DNA from: Hanleya hanleyi
Taxonomy: Eukaryota > Mollusca > Polyplacophora > Lepidopleurida > Hanleyidae
Length of the DNA stretch: 64,000 nt
Direction of reading: 5' to 3'
Assembly: GCA_036873755.1 (NCBI GenBank)
Contig: JAVTVY010020237.1
Span: 1-64,000 of the forward strand
Positions within the stretch are counted from its first letter, which is position 1, and every line of letters begins with the position of its first letter. Positions 43,202 through 53,557 of the stretch are shown one piece after another. Position numbers and translations under genes: made by a program. The notes beneath the pieces are model-generated. The model was not told where the DNA came from. It searched no databases and worked only from the letters and a program-made list of their open reading frames with translations.

Positions 43202-44300
43202 TAGGACCAATGTTTGTCCCACTGGGAAACCTACTTCTAGACATTTGCGATATGGTTGTTTGGATTTGTTTTCTTAGTCTCGTCAAGACAAACATGATAG
43301 GAAGTGTCCCGGCACGAAACGGTGAAATTTTTGAAAAAAGTTCGAGGTCTGTATATAGCCCCATATAGACCCATATACGGGTTATGGGGGTATAGGTCCA
43401 ATGTTTGTCCCACTGGGAAACCTACTTCTATACATTTGCGGTATGGTTGTTTGGATTTGTTTTCTTAGTCTCGTCAAGACAAACATGATAGGAAGTGTCG
43501 CGGAGCGAATCGTTGAAATTTTTGGAAAAAGTTCAGGGAGACCCATATAGTCCCATACTAGGGGTATATGACCAATGTTTGTCCCACTGGGAAACCTACT
43601 TCTAGACATTTGCGGTATGGTTGTTTGGATTTGTTTTCTTAGTCTCGTCATTTAGAACATGATAGGAAGTGTCGCGGAGCGAATCGGTGAAATTTTTGAA
43701 AAAAGTTCAGGGAGACCCATATAGTCCCATACTGGGGGTATAGGACCAATGTTTGTCCCACTGGGAAACCTACTTCTAGACATTTGCGGTATGGTTGTTT
43801 GGATTTGTTTCCTTAGTCTCGTCATTTAGAACATGATAGGAAGTGTCCTGGCACGAATCGGTGAAATTTTTGAAAAAAGTCACCGAGACCCATATAGTCC
43901 CATACTGGGGGTATAGGACCAATGTTTGTCCCACTGGGAAACCTACTTCTAGACATTTGCGGTATGGTTGTTTGGATTTGTTTTCTTAGTCTCGTCAAGA
44001 CAAACATGATAGGAAGTGTCGCGGAGCGAATCGTTGAAGTTTTTGTAACAAGTTCGAGGTCTGTATATAGCCCCATATAGACCCATATACGGGTTATGGG
44101 GGTATAGGTCCAATGTTTGTCCCACTGGGAAACCTACTTCTATATATTTGCGGTATGGTTGTTTGGATTTGTTTTCTTAGTCTCGTCAAGACAAACATGA
44201 TAGGAAGTGTCCCGGCACGAAACGGTGAAATTTTTGAAAAAAGTTCGATGTCTGTATATAGCCCCATATAGACCCATATATTGGGGTATAAGCCCAATGT
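43202..44300. repeat. Six tandem units of about 175-190 bp
   Basis: Units begin GGACCAATGTTTGTCCCACT or a variant at about 43202, 43396, 43567, 43741, 43915 and 44106. They share TTGCGGTATGGTTGTTTGG, CTTAGTCTCGTCA and ATAGGAAGTGTC. No counterpart in P1 or P2. Confidence 0.85.
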
Positions 44301-44319
44301 ATGTATAAATCCATACTGG

Positions 44320-45110
44320 GTGGACGTGTTGGAGTCTAGGTGAGTCCCTGGTGGTCCAATGGTGTCGTATGAGGTCTTATTTTGAAGCTCTCATGCAGGA
44401 GCACTTGACTACGCTAATGGTTCGTACGTTGTCAATATTCTGCGCATGCGCAGCCTGGCCGTAGTATAGAAAGCAGGCATTTTTGGGGGTGTGTGGGTGT
44501 GTTTGGGTTAGAGATGGGCTATTCACGGTTCGAATGGGTCGTGTGAGGTATCAATGTGAAGCATATGTAATGGAGCATCTGATGGCGTGGATGTGGGGTA
44601 GAAATAGGGTCATTCTGCGCATGCGCAGCCTGGCCGTAGTATAGAAAGCAGGCATTTTTGGGGGTGTGTGTGGATGTGTTTGGGTTAGAGATGGGCTATT
44701 CACGGTTCGAATGGATCGTGTGAGGTATCAATGTGAAGCCTATGTAATGGAGCATCTGATGGCATGGATGTGGGGTAGAAATAGGGTCATTCTGCGCATG
44801 CGCGGTAGCCAAAGGGTATGGAAATAGACGTTTTTGTGGTCTATGTGGGACCCTAAAGGGCCTATTGTGTCGAGTGAGGTATCCATGTGAATCATATGTG
44901 GGGGAGCATCCACCTGGACTAACATTCACGTGGTTTGGTGGGTCTGCGCAAGTGTGTGATGTCACTTCCGGTTTTTCAGAATGCTCAAACACTACCTCCG
45001 ACTTTCCCGGCCCGCACCCTGGCCCGGCCCGGCCCGGCCGCAGCGCGCGCGCGCGCGTTCTCCGGAAGTGCGCGTCATCACCGGCAGTGTGCGCGCGGGT
45101 CAAAAGGTCA
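44320..45110. repeat. Subterminal-type array and GC-rich end region inside P3
   Basis: Units near 44330-44900 carry GTCGTATGAGGT, GTGAAGC and ATTCTGCGCATGCGCAG (44435, 44615, 44790). They are followed by CACGTGGTTTGGTGGGTCTG and a CCCGGCCCGGCCGC-rich stretch. In P1 and P2 this order belongs to the element end next to the protease. In P3 it is about 6 kb from the tip. Confidence 0.8.
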
Positions 45111-45119
45111 CATCCAAGT

Positions 45120-45835
45120 CAAAAGGTCTCCCTTTCGGCAAGGTTCGGCGACAATGTTGCGGCATCGATATATACAGAGCTTGAACCCCAAAAAGGGGAT
45201 TGTAAATGAACCTGGGAAGGATGGGCAGTTCCATTTGGACCAATCAGCGGTCGAGAAAATGAGCCAATGAGCGATCGATAAAAGAGATAAAAGAACCAAT
45301 GGACGGGTACTAGGTACACGTCTGCGCCTACATCCGGGTACTAGGATGCTTTCGCCTACGTCCGCGCCTACATCCGGGTTCTTCTCAACATCCGGGTTTC
45401 CCAGTGGGTTTTTTCCGTCTTCCATCTGGGTATTGTGGTTTTACATCCGGGTTCTCATCTTACATCCGGGTTTTTCCATATTTAAAAATACATAGAACTT
45501 ATAGTAATAAACTTAATCTATACGTGTTGGACGAGTCTTCACTCACCGTCTTCCTTTACACGCACCTCAATGAAATCCCCGCTCCAAACCTAGACCAAAA
45601 CACGTACTTGGTCTGTGGGCTGATTTCATTGGCTCTCTATTTTACTATAGTGCTCTTGCACTCTAACATTGATGGGTTACATTTTGGCCCCATCCTACAC
45701 CACTGATTTCAGTTTGACTGAATCTCCACATTGGGCATTTATGCATTATGAATAAAACACACAAGACAGGGTTTTTTGGTGAGATCTCATTTTTTTATTC
45801 AGTAACAACAACAACGTGAGAACAACCACGTGAAA
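45120..45835. other. P3 non-coding region before protease 3' end
   Basis: Matches P1 12300-13080 inverted (GGGATTGTAAATGAACCTGG, GACCAATCAGCGGTCGAGA). It includes several TACATCCGGGTT short repeats at 45320-45470 and a single copy of the P1 187-bp repeat. AATAAA for the protease side lies on the minus strand near 45797-45802. Confidence 0.6.
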
Positions 45836-45995
45836 ACTGAAGCCCAGAACAAGGGGCTTGTACATTGAAAGAACTGAAGCCCAGAACAGGGGGCTTGTAC
45901 ATTGAAAGAACTGAAGCCCAGAACAGGGGGCTTGTAAACTGAAGCCCAGAACAGGGGGACTTGTACATTGAAAGAATTCAAGCCCAGAACGGGAC
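45836..45995 (-). terminator. Tandem hairpin array after the P3 protease
   Basis: Five AAGCCC...GGGCTT units (read on the minus strand), here with CAATGTACAAG spacers. They start with the protease 3' end and are followed by a minus-strand AATAAA near 45800. Confidence 0.7.
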
Positions 45996-46451
45996 TTGTA
46001 CATTGAAATGATGGGCGGCCCAGTCATATACGAGTACATCTCGATCCTCGGCCTTGGGGTACTCGTCAAACATGTGGACGATCGTCTGCATGGAATGTCC
46101 CCGACATCGATGGTACAGGTAAAACAAGCAATATTGTCCGCACACCATACTATCCAGGCTTTGCAACGTTTTAGTATTCCAACACCACGTCTCTGTGCCT
46201 TGATCCATGAAGTCTGTTAAATCGGAATGGAGGGGTGGTAGGCCGTACGGATCAAAGTATTCGCCCTGCTCTTCTGTCAAGTACACGGCCACTCAGTGTT
46301 CACCGGGTCGATCCATCGGGTCTGTATTCAGGACGTAAGCAGCAGGATACACACGGTCTAATGGGAACACGTCTCGGGCGAACACTCCTTGAAAGATCAT
46401 GCGTGTCCCTGTATCATTCTCCAGCACGGTGCGTATCTGGTCTGTATCCAT
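45978..46451 (-). pseudogene. Adenain-like protease with single nonsense codon (P3)
   Basis: ATG 46451, stop 45978, expected 157 residues. Frame is continuous apart from TGA at about 46291-46293, replacing the Trp codon right after the catalytic His in the GEHW motif. EYFDPYG and LQSLDSMVCGQYC (Gln and nucleophile Cys) remain downstream. It is 2 bases from the capsid stop. Confidence 0.9.
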
Positions 46452-46452
46452 G

Positions 46453-47759
46453 TTAGGTGGCAAAGTCACACAGGACGTTACGGCTTTTATCGATTTGAAT
46501 GATGTTGTCAAACTCAGCGTAGCAAATCACATTGATGGTTTTCGGTAAAGGTGTCCCGAAATGCAGTTCCAAGCGTAAGTTGCCTTTCTTGACGAGACTC
46601 AGTTGATGATCGTTGTCTAAGGTGGGAGTCAGATCGAAGCAGAACAAGGTGTACCCTTTGCCGAAATCGTCTCGACTGATCATATTTCCCTTGTCTTGGT
46701 TCATTTGGCCAGTTGCTGTGAAGAGGTTCAGATATAGCTCCGGATGTAATTGACCGTTCCGAAATTAGGTTGTAAGGGGCGTGCCGGTACCTGTTGGCCA
46801 TCCACATGCAGGGCCACGAAATTGATGTTGAACGCTTTTAGGTTGAACGGATTCCTCGAGAGAGTCCCATTATAACTGACGTTCTCCACACAGGCTAGGG
46901 TTAAACGCTTGAGCAAATCCCCCAGGAACAGGCTTTCTTGATTGACAATCATATTGCCTTTAGGAACGGAAAAGACCTTGGTCTGTACTCGTCGAATCGG
47001 GTACTGGGCTGGTTTTTTCTCCAAGGCTCTGATGTGCCCCAACTGTACACCTGGGCTCGGTTTCACTTTGCGTACAAACAGACTTGCCTCTTGGATGACA
47101 ATGTTATACTCGAGGTCCTCATTCGGGGCCATCAAGGCAAACGCAGGCGTTGCGCGCACTAGTCGTATTTTGACAGCTACTCCATTCAAGAGGTATCGGT
47201 CCTGCATGAATAAGTCCGCATGCAGACGTCCCATCATATCGACCGAGTGACTCTCTGCTGTGGCATCCACTCTCTCCGTATAGCCGTCATTATCAGGACT
47301 CGCTTCCATCTTGCCTGGGGTATCTCGGTAGAACAACGGGGCTGTCAAATACGACTTTTTAGCGTCACGCCCGTAGGATAACAGTGTTTCGATGTAGGCT
47401 CGGTACGGGTACGTGTTGGTCGAGGCGCTCACCAGTTTATCACTCAGGGCTATATCCACTTGCTGGAATAGCGAATGAAGCCAGAGATTCACTGGACCCA
47501 CGGGTGCATCTGCTTTGAGGACTGACCCATCTTTATTGGTGATTTTAGCTTTCACATATAGGTACGTATGGGCTAAATCCAGGTAGGTCGTATCTGCGTT
47601 GGTGATGGTGAATTCAATGGGGCCTGTGGCTGTAATGCTGGAAAGGGGCAGATGTTCCACCCATTGACCCTCTTCGGCACTGGTCTGAGTAGGTGGGACG
47701 GTCCATAAATCAAATTCACTGTTGGTAGAAGGACACGACTCGGCATGGATGAAAGCCAT
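46453..47759 (-). pseudogene. Major capsid protein with 2-bp insertion (P3)
   Basis: ATG 47759 (MAFIHAESCPSTNSEFD). The first 330 or so codons are open and keep EGQWVEHLPLSS, LWLHSLFQQVDIALSDKL and MMGRLHADLFMQDRYLLN. Near 46733 an extra AT relative to P2 shifts the frame. The C-terminal part (MISRDDFGKGYTLFCFDL) is open in the next frame to 46453. Full length would be about 430 residues. Confidence 0.92.
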
Positions 47760-47761
47760 CT

Positions 47762-48166
47762 TTAAGAAAAGATATCCTTGGTCTTCGATGTGCGTCGTCG
47801 CTGGGTCGGTCGTCGACTGGTGCGTGGTCTCGGTGGGGCAGGTCTTTTATTCCCTACGGTGCGTTGTGCTTTGGTGACCAAGACGCCTCCCGCTTCTTTG
47901 GCTCGACGTTTCAGTGCTTCTTTGGGTGCCGCACCGCCCAAGACATCACCCGCAACTTGCAGTCCACTGCGCAGCGCTTGTTTGCCGATCGCTTTGACCC
48001 CACGCGTCACCAAGGGCAGGAACGTTTTGACGATGCTCCCGAGTATGTTCCCCAGCCCATGTCCTCGTTGCATGCGTGTACCTGCAAAGACAGGAAAGCT
48101 ACCCCCGGCCTGTTTGGTGTAATGATCGACGTAACTGGCTGTATGGCATTGATAAGGCACCTTCAT
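47762..48166 (-). CDS. Basic core-like protein (P3)
   Basis: 134 residues, intact. Conserved GHGLGNILGSIVKTFLPLV, AGDVLGGAAPKEALKRRAKE and an Arg/Lys/Pro-rich tail. Start shares one base with the minor-capsid stop. Confidence 0.8.
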   Translation of the reverse strand: MKVPYQCHTASYVDHYTKQAGGSFPVFAGTRMQRGHGLGNILGSIVKTFLPLVTRGVKAIGKQALRSGLQVAGDVLGGAAPKEALKRRAKEAGGVLVTKAQRTVGNKRPAPPRPRTSRRPTQRRRTSKTKDIFS

Positions 48167-48954
48167 TATGCAAAGTGAACCGCTCGGACTTGACGGAAAT
48201 GAAGTGTCAGCACCACTTTCCCACGCTCGAATGCAATCGGTTGACCGGTGTCGTCTCTTATATCGATGACGATGGAGCTAATATCGGTCTGACTGACCGG
48301 TAGATACACGATATGCCTGAAACTGTGGGTGACTTGAGCTCCATACTTGCCTTTCACCGGGCAGACGCGCAGTAGAGGTACGTTGCTGTCGCCGACAATG
48401 TGAGCATCGACCACGTCCGAGTAGATGTACAGGCCATACATACCATCACGCATGTCCATCGTGATGTGGGCTCTCTCGCCGGTGGGGCCAGCGTACCCCC
48501 GTAGATCGAGACCCAGCATTTGCTGTAGGGTAGGACTGAGTTCGACACTCACGTTGGGGCTGAGCGTGAGACAGGCCTTGTCGTTGTGTGCGTTGTAATC
48601 GAAGTCCACATGATTTTTGAAGGGGAAAGATTTGATGGGTTTTGAAGTATTCGTGACGTCTCGTAGAGACTTATAATGCATCAGACTTCTCAGTCCACCC
48701 ATGAACTCCTTGGGGGAATCGTATTGACCTTCGGGTAGTTTGAGTCGAGTTTCTTGTCCTTCGTAGGTCACCTCGTACCATACTTCATTGGCTCGCACGT
48801 TGTACCACGAGTAAGGGTATTGGATATCCACGAGTCCACATTCCCAGCGTCCAGGTAAATGCAACGGTTGCGGTAACTGGGTCACGTACTTGGTCAAGGT
48901 GTTGTCAGGAAACACATCAGCCGAGCTGTTACTGGGTAGGGTGAGGTAAAACAT
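48166..48954 (-). CDS. Minor capsid (penton-like) protein, intact (P3)
   Basis: 262 residues, the only unbroken copy in the window. MFYLTLPSNSSADVFPDN, QYPYSWYNVRANEVWYEVTY, VDFDYNAHNDKACLTLSP and GKVVLTLHFRQVRAVHFA match the single jelly-roll minor capsid protein of Polintons. It is used here as the reference to place breaks in P1 and P2. Confidence 0.88.
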   Translation of the reverse strand: MFYLTLPSNSSADVFPDNTLTKYVTQLPQPLHLPGRWECGLVDIQYPYSWYNVRANEVWYEVTYEGQETRLKLPEGQYDSPKEFMGGLRSLMHYKSLRDVTNTSKPIKSFPFKNHVDFDYNAHNDKACLTLSPNVSVELSPTLQQMLGLDLRGYAGPTGERAHITMDMRDGMYGLYIYSDVVDAHIVGDSNVPLLRVCPVKGKYGAQVTHSFRHIVYLPVSQTDISSIVIDIRDDTGQPIAFERGKVVLTLHFRQVRAVHFA

Positions 48955-48987
48955 GACGACTGAGCTTTCCTGCTGCTGCTGTTGGTT

Positions 48988-49785
48988 TTAATACTTCTCC
49001 CAGCCCTTGGGCGCTAATCGTCGTGATGGTCGCGGTGACTTAGATCTTGGTGGTTGCAGGGGGTGGCGTGGTAAAAGGGGTGAAAAAGTAGGTGCCCGCC
49101 GTGGTGGTGATTTGGGGGGTGACTCCGGTTCCCACTCGTGGTGTGGTGAGAGTCGTCGTGCACGACTGGGTGATTGCATAAAGGCCCAGCGCTGGGGGTT
49201 CCCCACCAATTCCTGTGGTACGTGCATGTCTTTCAAGCCTTGAGCGAAGACCTCCCATCCTCGAGGATTCGTGTGGGACCTGCGTTGACGCATCAGGTCA
49301 TTCACTAAATCCATCATGTGGGTACCGGGGACCACCTGATTCTGTACCAGGAGTTCGCCTTTATCATTCCAAGTCATGTTAGGATTCTGTTTCATCCGTT
49401 GTAATACCAGGCCAGCTTGTTTCTTGAACGATGCAGGTACACTCTTCAGGACTTCGTCTTCGACCCACTGTGGAGCTGTGGGTGGTACCCCTGGTAATGA
49501 AGGCTGTTGGAGCGGTGCTGAGGTCGGTGGTGTGTCGCGTGGTGGTGGTGGTGGTGCTGGGGTAGAGAGGGTTTTGTATTGGTCCATGAACGTCATGTAC
49601 CGCTGAAGCGTCTCATTGTACTGTTGTACTTTCTCACTGTCGTTTAACCCCGGTCGTTGTAAGATCTGACGCATCTCTTCATCGAGGGTGTTTATCGCCT
49701 TCACCATAGAAGGTACGGGGTACGGTGATTGAAGGTTTTGAAGGAGCCGAGGTTCGACGAGGACTATTTTTTTCGTGTGGTTCAT
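48988..49785 (-). CDS. Proline-rich Polinton protein (P3)
   Basis: 265 residues, open. VQQYNETLQRYMTFMDQYKT, a shorter poly-Pro linker than in P1, WVEDEVLKSVPASFKKQAG, GTHMMDLVNDLMRQRRS and a Ser/Pro/Arg-rich tail. Overlaps the upstream gene by 4 bases. Confidence 0.8.
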   Translation of the reverse strand: MNHTKKIVLVEPRLLQNLQSPYPVPSMVKAINTLDEEMRQILQRPGLNDSEKVQQYNETLQRYMTFMDQYKTLSTPAPPPPPRDTPPTSAPLQQPSLPGVPPTAPQWVEDEVLKSVPASFKKQAGLVLQRMKQNPNMTWNDKGELLVQNQVVPGTHMMDLVNDLMRQRRSHTNPRGWEVFAQGLKDMHVPQELVGNPQRWAFMQSPSRARRLSPHHEWEPESPPKSPPRRAPTFSPLLPRHPLQPPRSKSPRPSRRLAPKGWEKY

Positions 49786-50126
49786 TGTCGGCCGAAGAGT
49801 CTACCCAATACTGGACCCAACACGGAAGCGGCCAACGGTGCTAAGATGGCCCCGAGAAATCCACCTTTCTGTAACACCTTTTTCTTTTGTGTTTGAGAGA
49901 CTTGCTTCTGGACTAAGTTTCTGAGACCTGTCTTATGCTTGGTCAACTTGGTCTTCTGAGCCGGAGTCAGTGGTACGTTGCCTTTTAACAGGTTGTACCC
50001 GATCTCGCGCAGACAGCGTACAAGGTCAGGGTCCGCACCGCGTACAATGGTTCGAACCAACTCGGGTGGGGCCGTCTTCAATACACGGAGCGTCGGGGCG
50101 TGCTTCCGCACTCGCGCAGACATCAT
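49782..50126 (-). CDS. Small Gly/Ala-rich hydrophobic Polinton protein (P3)
   Basis: About 114 residues from ATG 50126 or 50123; the second matches the P1 start. PELVRTIVRGADPDLVRCL, PLTPAQKTKLTKHKTG and the tail KGGFLGAILAPLAASVLG. Intact. Confidence 0.8.
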   Translation of the reverse strand: MMSARVRKHAPTLRVLKTAPPELVRTIVRGADPDLVRCLREIGYNLLKGNVPLTPAQKTKLTKHKTGLRNLVQKQVSQTQKKKVLQKGGFLGAILAPLAASVLGPVLGRLFGRQ

Positions 50127-50263
50127 GTACAACTAATGCTAGAACCCACACCCCTGCCCTTTTTATCTATCTCAAAAATCAACCATGATGTGGTATTCAT
50201 TCTTTTATTATCCCCATCATCAAAACACACACACCCCAGCTGGGGGAGCCACTGTGGGTGTGT

Positions 50264-50875
50264 TTACATTATTTTTGCATGTACACGTGGTGAGTCTCCG
50301 GGAAAGATTCCGGTGCGTAGTCGAAGGTGATCGGGGGTGGCTTGCTTCAGGTCGAAGAGCATATACCCGTGCTGAGGGGTTGTCGCATCTTTAAAGGCTT
50401 CCAACGCAAACGCAGTGCGTCCAGGGTACATCTGTCTCGCCAGGTGCAGCAGTTGAGTGGTATCTCTCGGGTTTTTGAAGACCACCATGTAGTGGGCATT
50501 TAAGCTGATGTTCCGATGTTCTTTGTTTTTACTGAACAGATTCTGCCCAATGTAGATGATGCTGAGCCGTCGATGATGGCTGCCTTTGGCAAAGAGTTGG
50601 GTGACCCGGCTGTCCGTCTCCGCCATGAGATCATCCAGAACCACCAAGGTGTCGGGTTCCAAATCGGCCAGGTTGGGTAGGCCTTCCACGAACGTGATGT
50701 GGGGCATTGCTGCATACGCTGTCTGCCAATCTCCGTAACACCACACGACTCGGGCAATGGGTGGGGTGATCATGCTGTCGGCGTGTTCGAGGAGCTTCCT
50801 GACGAAGTGCGTTTTGCCGGAGGCCGTCGGTCCTGCGATGACGCAAGTGAAGGGATGCTGCCAACGGAGGTCCAT
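50264..50875 (-). CDS. Packaging ATPase (P3)
   Basis: 203 residues. Walker A GPTASGKT and Walker B LVVLDDLM. A 2-base deletion near 50290 replaces the last nine or so residues (P1 ends ETQHVYMQK) but leaves the ATPase core whole. It overlaps the mucin-like gene by 106 bases as in P1, and a palindromic hairpin follows at about 50220-50265. Confidence 0.9.
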   Translation of the reverse strand: MDLRWQHPFTCVIAGPTASGKTHFVRKLLEHADSMITPPIARVVWCYGDWQTAYAAMPHITFVEGLPNLADLEPDTLVVLDDLMAETDSRVTQLFAKGSHHRRLSIIYIGQNLFSKNKEHRNISLNAHYMVVFKNPRDTTQLLHLARQMYPGRTAFALEAFKDATTPQHGYMLFDLKQATPDHLRLRTGIFPGDSPRVHAKIM

Positions 50876-51345
50876 GGTTGGAGGTGTATCCGCTGTCGTG
50901 GTAATCCGCTCTTGTAAATTTGGTACGAGTGAACTGGAGTGGTGGGTACAACGTCGGTCGTCGTTGTCTGTTCACTGCGAGTGATGATGGTGGTGGGTAC
51001 AACGTTGGTCGTCGTTGTCTGTTCACTGTGAGGGATGAAATCCGGTGGGTTTTCAGACGTAGTAGGTGTACTTGGTGTAGGTGTTGACTCTATACTCGTT
51101 GTGGCTTGTACACGTGGTGTGGTGATGACTGGGCTCGATACGGGGTTGATTGGTGCTCTCTGTAGACCGGTTTCACTGATGGCTGGTGTTCTCAATTGGT
51201 TAAGTAACGTGCTGACATAGGCTACGTCGTAAAACACACCTCCGTACAACACACTCAGCAGGGTTAGCAATATCACCACAAAGCCCACTTGCGCTTTGCG
51301 CGTTTTGGGAGACGCTGTGTTCAGAGACGGTTGCACCGTGTTCAT
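50770..51345 (-). CDS. Mucin-like type II membrane protein (P3)
   Basis: 191 residues. SPKTRKAQVGFVVILLTLLS begins the single membrane span. A Thr/Pro/Ser-rich ectodomain follows with EQTTTTDVVPTT repeats. Repeat number and spacing differ from P1, as is common for such stalks. Confidence 0.75.
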   Translation of the reverse strand: MNTVQPSLNTASPKTRKAQVGFVVILLTLLSVLYGGVFYDVAYVSTLLNQLRTPAISETGLQRAPINPVSSPVITTPRVQATTSIESTPTPSTPTTSENPPDFIPHSEQTTTTNVVPTTIITRSEQTTTTDVVPTTPVHSYQIYKSGLPRQRIHLQPWTSVGSIPSLASSQDRRPPAKRTSSGSSSNTPTA

Positions 51346-51387
51346 GGTCGAACGTGGAATGAAGGATGACGGTAGTGGTGTCTGGCT

Positions 51388-52461
51388 TTATAGTCGTTTC
51401 ACCTGGTTGGCTGCGACCCAGGAATTGAAGGGACTGGGCCAGCCTTGCCATTTCACGAAATGAAACAGTTTGCCACGTCGACGTACCGTTTTCAAAATCT
51501 GCTCCACCGTGTAGTAGTCTTGCTATGTTTTTACGACAGGCTGTAATTCCATCTCGTAGAACGTGCCTAGCAACGGTTCCCCTTGAAGATCTTCCAGTTC
51601 ATAGACTCGCCGCTGTCGGGGTAGGCGCCGTTTAATCAGGAAGTGCTCATCGCTCCAGTTGGGCAAGTCACTTTTCTCGAACTTGCCCTTGAGTTTACTG
51701 ATCCGTACAGGGTCCCCGACCTTGAACACCGCCTTCGGTGCTCGTTGCGATTGTATGGGGTACAAGACACGCCGGACTTGGGCTTCATTGCGTTGGGTCA
51801 CGGTAATGGGGGCTCTCTCTATACTCCGGTGAAAGGCTCGATCGTAACCCCTCACAAGTTTCGGGAGAACATCGATGTACCGCCTTGTATTCTTATAGGT
51901 GAAATATTTATACATACGGCCTTTGAATGTCCTGTTGAACCTTTCCACCACGGAAACCTTGGTCTCGTTGTACGTATGGAAGAAGAAGACCTTCTGTTTC
52001 TTGAGAAAGGCTTGGAACGGTCTGTTGAGGAATTCCATGCCTTCGTCGGTTTGCAAATATAAAGGTTTGCGCCCGGTCTTGAAGATGTCTTTGAACGCCG
52101 CTATGAGATTCGCCCCCGTTTTCGTCCGGATGGGTACCACCCACGCATACTTGGATAGGATATCGATGCACGTCAAGATATACCGATTCCCATCGTTGTG
52201 TTTGGCAAAGGCGCTCATATCGACCAAATCCGCTTGCCACTGGGCATCTATTCCTCCCACGATGACCCGGTTCCGTAGAAAATGGCGACGGACAGATCGA
52301 TGTAAGGTATAGGTGTCTTGTTTTCTTAACCAATCTCGGATTTGGGCACGTTGTATCCCCTGGGGTTTGGCCGCTCGATAGAGAGCCGACAATGCACTAT
52401 AGGCCGCCGGACTGTCGGGACTGTAGTATAAGTTATCCAACACCTTCTCCCAGCGCTTCAT
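51388..52461 (-). pseudogene. int: Polinton integrase with premature stop before the chromodomain (P3)
   Basis: ATG 52461 (MKRWEKVLDNLYYSPDSP). Catalytic motifs QADLVDM, LQTDEGMEF and VSVVERFNRTF are intact over 312 codons. A TAG at 51523-51525 replaces the CAG codon seen in P1 and cuts off the chromodomain. The chromodomain frame (YYTVEQILKT, FHFVKWQGWP) continues without other breaks to TAA 51388. Confidence 0.9.
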
Positions 52462-52519
52462 GGTGACAAAATGATGATGGACCGGAGAGTATAGCTTATT
52501 TATAACGAGGTCGAAGTTT

Positions 52520-53018
52520 CTACCACCGTTGTGTTGGTTGACTGAGTTCAGCCGGATAGTCTATAGCCTCGTCGTCTGGTTCATTACTAGACAGTTGTTC
52601 ATTGGGTTCAGCCAGCGCGTGCACAATAGCACGAGCCCACCCCAACTGGTCTGATGACCGCTCGTCCGGTGTAAACAGCTGGTCCACAATGGGCACCACT
52701 TTCTCCAAGGCTGTCCACAGGTCAGGGTCTATGGTGAAGCTTTGCGTAGGATCGTGGTAACGCCCCACACGGGCAAAGAAGGGTCCGCGGTGTACGTAGT
52801 TGGCGTTCTCGAGGTGGATGAGGTTTCCGTCGAGCTCACCGCTCAACACCCGTTTAAATTTGGTCCAGCCATCACGGTGTAGGGTAACCGTAGTGGATGT
52901 GTACTCCGAACCCCACCCACAGACATCCCGATCTTCCACGAGGGTGACTTTATCTTCATAGACGTGTAACCCCACCTGGGGTTTTAAGGGGCAGGATGGC
53001 TCGTAGGACTGGTGACAT
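52520..53018 (-). pseudogene. W-K-F-K Polinton protein, early frameshift (P3)
   Basis: The conserved ATG is at 53018 (CATGTCACCAGTCC). One extra base in a T-run near 52982 puts it out of frame with the main body, which is open to 52520. The body has GLHVYEDKVTLVEDR, TVTLHRDGWTKFKRVLSGELD and RGPFFARVGRY. Single copy, while P1 has two. Confidence 0.75.
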
Positions 53019-53059
53019 GCTTGATCCAATGACGAAGGATGAATGACACACACGCAGAC

Positions 53060-53160
53060 TGTCTCTCGTATTTATGGACAGGTCTCTCGGTGACATGGTT
53101 GACCCAATGACGAAGGGTGAATGACGCACACTGTGTCTGACCCTCGTATTTATGGTGAGG
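53060..53160 (-). promoter_or_regulatory. Duplicated TATA promoter block (P3)
   Basis: Two copies, about 80 bases apart, of CCATAAATACGAG followed by a TCATTCAYCCTTCGTCATTGG segment and CATGTCACC. The outer copy carries only the start of a coding region. This looks like the scar of a second paralogue now lost. Confidence 0.65.
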
Positions 53161-53168
53161 TCCCACTG

Positions 53169-53495
53169 TCAATGCCGCAGCGCCAGGGTCAATAGGGCGC
53201 AGACCATGACTAGGCCAACCAGCCGTCGCTGGTTCCGGCGTGAGCGCTCGTGGTCCATAGCCCGAGCATCAAGGATGGCTGTCATAGTCCAGTAGTGGTG
53301 AGTGATGGCACACCTCTCCATCGAGTGCACTCTGTCGAGGACCGCTTCTGTGAACTCGTTCAGGATCTGGCGTCGCCCCTCGTTGTCGTAGCCATCTGCA
53401 AACATGGACCGGACCACTGCTCGGTAACCCGTGAATGAATTAACCACGGTGGCATGCTGTAAAATGCGAGTGACATAGGGCTCGGTCTCCGTCAT
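53169..53495 (-). CDS. Small tail-anchored membrane protein (P3)
   Basis: 108 residues, same length as the P1 copy. RILQHATVVNSFTGYRAVVR, a basic RSRRNQRR patch and a C-terminal hydrophobic segment LVGLVMVCALLTLAL. First gene inside the right end. Function unknown. Confidence 0.75.
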   Translation of the reverse strand: MTETEPYVTRILQHATVVNSFTGYRAVVRSMFADGYDNEGRRQILNEFTEAVLDRVHSMERCAITHHYWTMTAILDARAMDHERSRRNQRRLVGLVMVCALLTLALRH

Positions 53496-53557
53496 GGCTC
53501 TGAAACCGTAGATAGGCCGATGATGAGGGAAATCTTATCACAGATCCCGACGACCCT

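Noticed and set aside
42745..43222. Long frames reading MGPSKPTVGTLQ repeats
   Set aside because: They are translations of the 22-bp tandem repeat.
43005..44300. CRISPR-like arrays
   Set aside because: Repeats are directly adjacent without unique spacers, the genome is eukaryotic, and no cas genes are present.
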